From positions 87,545 to 151,544 of the forward strand of contig JAJEDY010000095.1 in NCBI GenBank assembly GCA_022821275.1: DNA of 64,000 nt, given 5' to 3'. Under the pieces are notes generated by a model. The model worked only from the letters and a program-made list of their open reading frames with translations, did not search any database and had not been told where the DNA came from. This DNA is from Candidatus Latescibacterota bacterium. Its GTDB lineage: Bacteria; Latescibacterota; UBA2968. A program made the position numbers and the translations under genes. Shown here one piece after another: positions 60,343 to 64,000 of the stretch. How positions within the stretch are numbered: position 1 is the first letter of the stretch; every line of letters starts with the position of its first letter.

Positions 60343-60804
60343 TCAGCCAAACCGTCCTTCTTCCGCCTCGATAATCGCCAGAGCCTCCTCGCGGTTTCTA
60401 ATGCCAATCAAACGCTGTCTAAAATCTTCTCTTTTAAATACCCTTGAGATACGAGCGAACGCTTTGATGTGCGGCCCTGAAACGTCCAGAGGCGAAACCA
60501 AAAGAAGAAAAATGTAGGTCTTTTTGCCATCTAAAGAGTCAAAATTAATGCCTTCCGTTTTGATACCCAGGACTCCCCCCAGTGTCGTGGCATATTCCGA
60601 TTTTCCATGGGGAATGGCGATGCCGTTGCTAATCCCCGTGCTCAGAATATTTTCACGCTCCAAAACGGCCTGGAGCACCTTATCGCGGTCAGTAATCTTA
60701 TCATCTACTTCGAGTTCATTAACAAGCTCTTCGAGAATTTCCCGCTTGTTTTGTCCCTTAAGCCCGACGATGACATTGCCCGTCAGAATCTCCATCAACG
60801 TCAT
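60343..60804 (-). CDS. ptsN: PTS EIIA component of PtsN/nitrogen type (copy 2)
   Basis: 153 residues, nearly the same as copy 1 at 53570. The active His66 is in STGISNGIAIPHGKSEY. Differences are concentrated at the extreme ends (ILTGNVIVG at the start, EAEEGRFG at the end) and around STGISNG; most of the chain is identical. GAGGG precedes the start. It lies in the opposite orientation to copy 1, 6.3 kb away, and is the middle gene of a three-gene set, between two uncharacterised genes, with a 13-bp gap to the upstream one. Confidence 0.92.
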   Translation of the reverse strand: MTLMEILTGNVIVGLKGQNKREILEELVNELEVDDKITDRDKVLQAVLERENILSTGISNGIAIPHGKSEYATTLGGVLGIKTEGINFDSLDGKKTYIFLLLVSPLDVSGPHIKAFARISRVFKREDFRQRLIGIRNREEALAIIEAEEGRFG

Positions 60805-60817
60805 GATGATTTAGCCC

Positions 60818-61438
60818 TCATATGCATGCTGGACAATCGCAGATTGTCCGTACCGGAATTATTTTCAGTCTATGATGGTTATATTTAGCGATAAATTCGC
60901 TACCAAAAGTTTGTACTCCTCTTCCAGCGGGAATCTGGTTTTCAGAAGGTTGATCATCTCTCCCTGTGGGCTGTTGTTTTTTTTTACCGACCGGCTCTTG
61001 ATTCATCCCCATAAGCCTATCCAAATCGTCCAGACGCTTTAACAGGCGAGATTCCAGTTCATTCCGCTCGCGCCTTCTAATCTTTTCCTCACTAAATATC
61101 GAGCCAACTTTAAAAATCTTTTCATATTCTGCTAAATCCTGGTACAATTCTTCGATAATGTCTTGTGCTTTTTTCATCATATTCACATTCGGCAGTAGCT
61201 TTTCTGCTGCCCATGATGCTGTATCGCGTTGAAAAAATTCAAATTCGGCTGAAAAATCCTGGGTGACCACGGCAATTGCGTCATCGACCGCAACCATAAG
61301 AAGGCGATCTTCTGCTCTTGCATCTCGGATCTCACTCAGCTTCTTAAGAAACTCTGGAATCGTGTGATCCCATTCCGCCGCAGTGGGCGGCAATGATCTC
61401 ACGTAGTCAAGGCTCTGCGACAAAATATCGTCTTTCAT
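60818..61438 (-). CDS. Uncharacterised helical protein, first gene of the inverted ptsN operon
   Basis: 206 residues from ATG 61438 directly behind GAGGAGG. Mostly helical: LSQSLDYVRSLPPTAAEWDH, MMKKAQDIIEELYQDLAEYE and EEKIRRRERNELESRLLKRL, the last giving a short coiled coil. The Lys/Gln-rich tail (EPVGKKKQQPTGRDDQPSEN) is disordered, and the end ICDCPACI is cysteine-rich. No family recognised. Adjacent to ptsN copy 2 by 13 bp, so a shared transcript and possibly function in a regulatory PTS branch. Confidence 0.65.
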   Translation of the reverse strand: MKDDILSQSLDYVRSLPPTAAEWDHTIPEFLKKLSEIRDARAEDRLLMVAVDDAIAVVTQDFSAEFEFFQRDTASWAAEKLLPNVNMMKKAQDIIEELYQDLAEYEKIFKVGSIFSEEKIRRRERNELESRLLKRLDDLDRLMGMNQEPVGKKKQQPTGRDDQPSENQIPAGRGVQTFGSEFIAKYNHHRLKIIPVRTICDCPACI

Positions 61439-61662
61439 TCCTCCTCCTCGTGGATTTCGCGAATATCTACCTCACGCTCCTATCATAACTGGATCCGGGG
61501 CCTCAATCCTCTGAGAAATCTGGATATTCGGCCTGGATCCCCATGTTGCTCAAATGCTTAGCGACCACCTCAATCCATGGGAGACATCCGCGAGGGAGAC
61601 GTACAGAGAAACGAAGCGGACACCCGCCATCCGATTGGGTAAGGCAGAGGGCTTAATGGCTC
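61439..61662. other. Intergenic region without a recognised gene
   Basis: The 224 bp between two minus-strand genes contain no promoter-like box of note. A short frame on the minus strand (61509-61625) reads PLRFSVRLPRGCLPWIEVVA and ends DFSED; it could be a fragment but lacks a start codon. Confidence 0.4.
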
Positions 61663-61869
61663 TTACCTTCTGTTAAGAGCATATTTTAGTTTCTGGGCCT
61701 GTTTTCGAGCCAGTTTGTCTTTGATTATATCGTCAATCTTCTTTTCTGCTTCCTCTTGGGAATTGCACACGAATTTGCAAGTGCCGTTTTCAAGTACTAA
61801 AAATTTGTTATTTGTTTTACGAATTTCGTACTTTCTATACCCGCGAAATATTGTCTTTACGCTTTCCAT
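61663..61869 (-). CDS. Small uncharacterised protein
   Basis: 68 residues from ATG 61869 (GGAG upstream); an upstream start at 61911 adds fourteen residues and is less likely. It begins MESVKTIFRGYRKYEIRKTN, followed by NKFLVLENGTCKFVCNSQEE and a lysine-rich helix. The pattern of strand-strand-helix with a Lys-rich end looks like a small nucleic-acid-related or adapter fold, but no family is recognised. It may be a real gene or a remnant next to the IS elements. Confidence 0.55.
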   Translation of the reverse strand: MESVKTIFRGYRKYEIRKTNNKFLVLENGTCKFVCNSQEEAEKKIDDIIKDKLARKQAQKLKYALNRR

Positions 61870-61911
61870 TTCGATTCGCTCCGTGTGATTAAAGTGTGGG
61901 GTAGAAGGCAA

Positions 61912-62231
61912 CGGTCATCTCCTTCAGATGAAAAAAGTGTTGATTAATCAGCGCTAAATTCCTATATTAAAACGAGATAGGGTTAGGATTCTGTTTAGTC
62001 TTAGACCAATCTGGGCTTTACGTTGGACAGAACGTGAAGCCCTATTTTTGATCGGTTTCCGATACAACTCGAAGTTATAAGATAAAATAGAATGGAGTTT
62101 TGCGCAATACCTTATTTGAATTATCTATTCTACGATATTCTATGCTATTTGATAGTATTCTGCGTTTGTGATTAGACTTGTTTTTTTACAATTTGAGGCT
62201 ATTTTTAGAATATAGATCAGCGCAGGTGTTA
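61912..62231. other. AT-rich spacer before the IS3 element
   Basis: 320 bp without an open frame of note. It is AT-rich, with short repeats such as ATTCTACGATATTCTATGC and GATAGTATTCTGCG. No promoter is convincing. It ends with AGCGCAGGTGTTA, of which GCGCAGGT recurs at 63456 after the element. Confidence 0.5.
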
Positions 62232-62295
62232 TGCTTCAGATAAAACTGGACTTTTGCGGAGCGTTGATAAGCTATAAATTGGGCTCAGTCAAAGG

Positions 62296-62477
62296 ATGTT
62301 CTACAAGTGGCAGAAGGTGTTTTTCGAGCAAGGCGCCTTAGCCTTTGCGCCAAAGCAGAGTGTGCATGAGAAACAGCAGGCGAAAAGATAGCCGTCCTAC
62401 AGGCCAAATTGACAACAAAGAACGAAGTGTTGTCAGAACTGATGGAAGAGCACATTTTTCTAAAAAGCGGTGATTGA
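62296..62477 (+). pseudogene. IS3 transposase orfA remnant
   Basis: MFYKWQKVFFEQGALAFAPK and QSVHEKQQAK in one frame (stop TAG after AKR), then KIAVLQAKLTTKNEVLSELM and EEHIFLKSGD in the next frame, ending TGA 62475-62477. This corresponds to the C-terminal leucine-zipper half of an OrfA. CTAAAAAGC before the end resembles the A-rich slippery site used for -1 frameshifting into orfB. The N-terminal HTH is absent. Confidence 0.8.
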
Positions 62478-63402
62478 TTTTGTCGTCCATTGGCACAAGC
62501 AAACCGGTATCTGCATCGGTCAGTTTTTATCCTTATTAGGGTTATCCAAAAGCACATACTATGACTGGAAAGCCCGGTATGGTGTGCCCAATGGCTCTTG
62601 TGCATCACTGCCCAAGACATCCTGGCTTTTAGACTGGGAGAAGCAAGCCATTATCACTTATGCCCTATCGCACCCAACCAGGGGTATCGTCGTTTGGCAT
62701 ATCGGATGATAGATGAAGATGTGGTGGCCGTTTCACCCAGTAGCGTGTATCGCGTGCTCAAAGGAGCCGATCTGCTTTGGTCGAACTTTAAAAGAGGTCC
62801 CAAAGAAGGGGACAGGATTTGACCAGCCAACACGGGCACACCAGCATTGGCATGCGGATGTATCCTATCTAAATATCTGCGGGACCTTCTACTACTTATG
62901 TGCTCTTTTAGATGGCTATAGCCGCTTTCTCGTCCATTTTGAAATTCGAGAAGCGATGGCCGAAGCAGATGTCGAGATCATTATTCAAAGAGGCAGAGAA
63001 AAGTTCCCCAACGTCAGGCCACGTATCATCTCGGACAACGGTCCGCAGTTTATCGCGCACGCCTTCAAGTCCTTTATTAGACACTGCGGGATGACCCATG
63101 TGCGAACCTCGCCGTTTTATCCGCAATCCAATGGCAAGATCGAGCGGTGGCACCAGTCGCTCAAGCGCGAGTGTATTCGTCCCAAAACACCGACGAATTT
63201 GAAGGAGGCGCGAGAGGTCGTTGCCAGATTCGTGGCGCATTACAACCACAAGAGATACCACGCTGGCATCGGGTATATCGCACCTGTTGATAAACTGTGT
63301 GGCACAGCACCACTTATTGTTAAAGAACGAAAACGCAAGTTGGCGCAGGCAAAATGCTTGCGTGCCCAACTCAGAAGCATCAAACCCGTTACCCAGTTGT
63401 AG
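62470..63402 (+). pseudogene. IS3 transposase orfB with frameshifts
   Basis: Read with two corrections (about 62685 and about 62810) it gives a full OrfB: HTH_21-type FLSLLGLSKSTYYDWKARYG, GYRRLAYRMIDEDVVAVSPS, then an rve domain with Asp in QHWHADVSYLNICG, Asp in RIISDNGPQFIAHA and Glu in QSNGKIERWHQSLKREC, the complete DDE triad, and VAHYNHKRYHAGIGYIAPVD. The intact final frame alone begins at about 62810. Without the corrections the protein is broken, so this copy cannot transpose by itself. Confidence 0.87.
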
Positions 63403-63505
63403 CTTAACGACAACTCTCAAAATTCCACTTTACTTTGAACCACTACAATAGACTGGCGCAGGTTATTCGCACCATCTAAATAGTTAAAGAGCATGGGGGT
63501 ATTTA

Positions 63506-63787
63506 ATGGAAACTGGTGTTATTATTTTGTGTATAGCGGCTGGAGGTATAATAGGATTTTTAATAGGATATATAACTCGCGACACATCGGCTAAGAATGA
63601 GTTGTCGGCAGAAAGGGATGATAAGGCTAAGGTGCAGGGTGAGTTGTCGGCAGAAAAAGATGATAATAAAGATCTCTTAGACTTGATTGATCAAATCCAA
63701 ACAATATCTACTGATAATCAAGAGGTTGCTACGCGGGGTGTTGAGAGGATACGACAACGTCGACAGCTCCGCGGTAAAAGTGGCTAG
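63506..63787 (+). CDS. Small single-pass membrane protein
   Basis: 93 residues. One N-terminal membrane helix (TGVIILCIAAGGIIGFLIGY) with a short cytoplasmic-facing basic segment, then a charged helix with an internal duplication NELSAERDDKAKVQ / GELSAEKDDNKDLL, likely a coiled coil, and an Arg-rich end. It resembles the YtxH/phage-spanin-like class of small anchors only in layout. It is between two IS elements and may be a remnant gene; GGGGG lies 9 nt upstream. Confidence 0.6.
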   Translation: METGVIILCIAAGGIIGFLIGYITRDTSAKNELSAERDDKAKVQGELSAEKDDNKDLLDLIDQIQTISTDNQEVATRGVERIRQRRQLRGKSG

Positions 63788-63810
63788 CATTTTGGCAAAA
63801 GTCATTGGTC

Positions 63811-64000
63811 TTATAGATTAAGGGGTCTGCCGGTGTAGGTCCATTTAAAGGGTTTGGCTATGGTTTTGTTGAAAAAGGCAATGAAGTCCAAGAGCGATTG
63901 CTGGAGGTCTTGGACAGAAGTAAAACTCCCTCTTTTGAGTAGGCGTCGCACAAGAATAGAAAACCAGCATTCAATCTGATTGAGCCAAGAGGCGTGTTTA
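63811..64000 (-). CDS. IS630-type transposase, C-terminal end (runs off right edge)
   Basis: 63 codons read on the minus strand to TAA at 63811: KHASWLNQIECWFSILVRRL, LKRGSFTSVQDLQQSLLDFI, AFFNKTIAKPFKWTYTGRPL. HASWLNQIE contains the final catalytic Glu region of the DDE transposases of the IS630/Tc1-mariner superfamily, and the terminal KPFKWTYTGRPL is diagnostic. The rest, with the HTH and first two Asp residues, lies outside the window. Confidence 0.9.
   Translation of the reverse strand, partial: KHASWLNQIECWFSILVRRLLKRGSFTSVQDLQQSLLDFIAFFNKTIAKPFKWTYTGRPLNL

Larger units (their letters stand above)
62232..63442 (+). mobile_element. IS3-family insertion sequence, degenerate
   Basis: 1211 bp. 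Left end TGCTTCAGATAAAACTGGAC TTTTG (62232-62256) and the reverse complement of the right end, TGGTTCAAAGTAAAGTGGAA TTTTG (63442-63418), match at 19 of 25 positions, with the TG...CA termini of IS3 elements. Inside is an orfA-orfB pair (62296-62477 and 62470-63402) with several frameshifts, and orfA lacks its N-terminal HTH, so the left side has lost about 130 bp. No clean 3-4 bp target duplication is found next to the ends; the element is not autonomous. Confidence 0.88.

Overview
The window looks like a bacterial chromosome from an uncultured lineage of the FCB/Latescibacterota-Poribacteria type. This is inferred from gene content and not from any marker search. A GWxTD/TPR lipoprotein-like protein, a BatA-type vWA membrane protein, a homodimeric pyruvate dehydrogenase E1, an FGE-type sulfatase, a phytanoyl-CoA dioxygenase relative and a sugar-acid/amine type Gfo/Idh operon together suit that group. 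Two tRNA genes, both with encoded CCA, and ordinary sigma70-type promoters (TTGACA, 17 bp, TATAAT-like) are visible.

Layout. 1-7.9 kb: accessory genes on the minus strand. They comprise a DEAD/DEAH helicase running off the left edge, a 1.5 kaa protein with a sigma-region-4-like HTH, a broken PIN-toxin/antitoxin pair and an AAA-ATPase/PD-(D/E)XK protein. 7.9-13.0 kb: a tight five-gene catabolic operon (PLP sulfur-amino-acid lyase/synthase, nitrilase, two Gfo/Idh/MocA oxidoreductases, ornithine-cyclodeaminase-like protein). 13.0-14.9 kb: tRNA-Arg, a beta-lactamase-fold hydrolase and tRNA-Glu. 14.9-18.9 kb: an XRE regulator and a translationally coupled trio of cytosine methyltransferase, ParB-domain protein and a candidate nuclease. 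19.0-29.3 kb: a type I restriction-modification island (hsdR, hsdS, hsdM) carrying extra cargo: an HNH-like protein, an RHH antitoxin, DUF2442, a Panacea-HicB-HicA operon, UPF0175 and an LD-carboxypeptidase. A decayed copy of the start of a uridine-kinase-like gene lies on the left of this island and the intact gene lies on its right.

29.3-37.4 kb: housekeeping and catabolic genes (udk-like kinase, a PhyH gene with two nonsense codons, ilvD, mug-like glycosylase, sulfatase, lpdA, aceF). 37.4-43.7 kb: a DUF499 ATPase, a small protein, a Clp-fold serine protease and a damaged DUF1156 DNA methylase sit between aceF and aceE, so the pyruvate dehydrogenase operon is split by a defence-type module. 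46.6-58.7 kb: cytochrome c, FAH-family hydrolase, SDR, hflX, RDD protein, GWxTD protein, PTS IIA (ptsN-like), vWA protein and topA.

58.7-64 kb: decayed and mobile DNA. It holds a 5'-truncated ATP-binding gene fused to an intergenic repeat, a second, inverted ptsN copy inside a three-gene operon of unknowns, a frameshifted IS3-family element with recognisable ends and the tail of an IS630-type transposase. A dispersed intergenic repeat family (GATCCGCAGATGAACGCAGA type plus a GGGGCGAGGCATGCCTCGCC palindrome) recurs at several gene ends.

The best candidates for something new are the methyltransferase-ParB-nuclease trio, the helicase plus sigma-like giant protein, the Panacea-HicBA cassette within the type I locus, and the defence module placed inside the pyruvate dehydrogenase operon.
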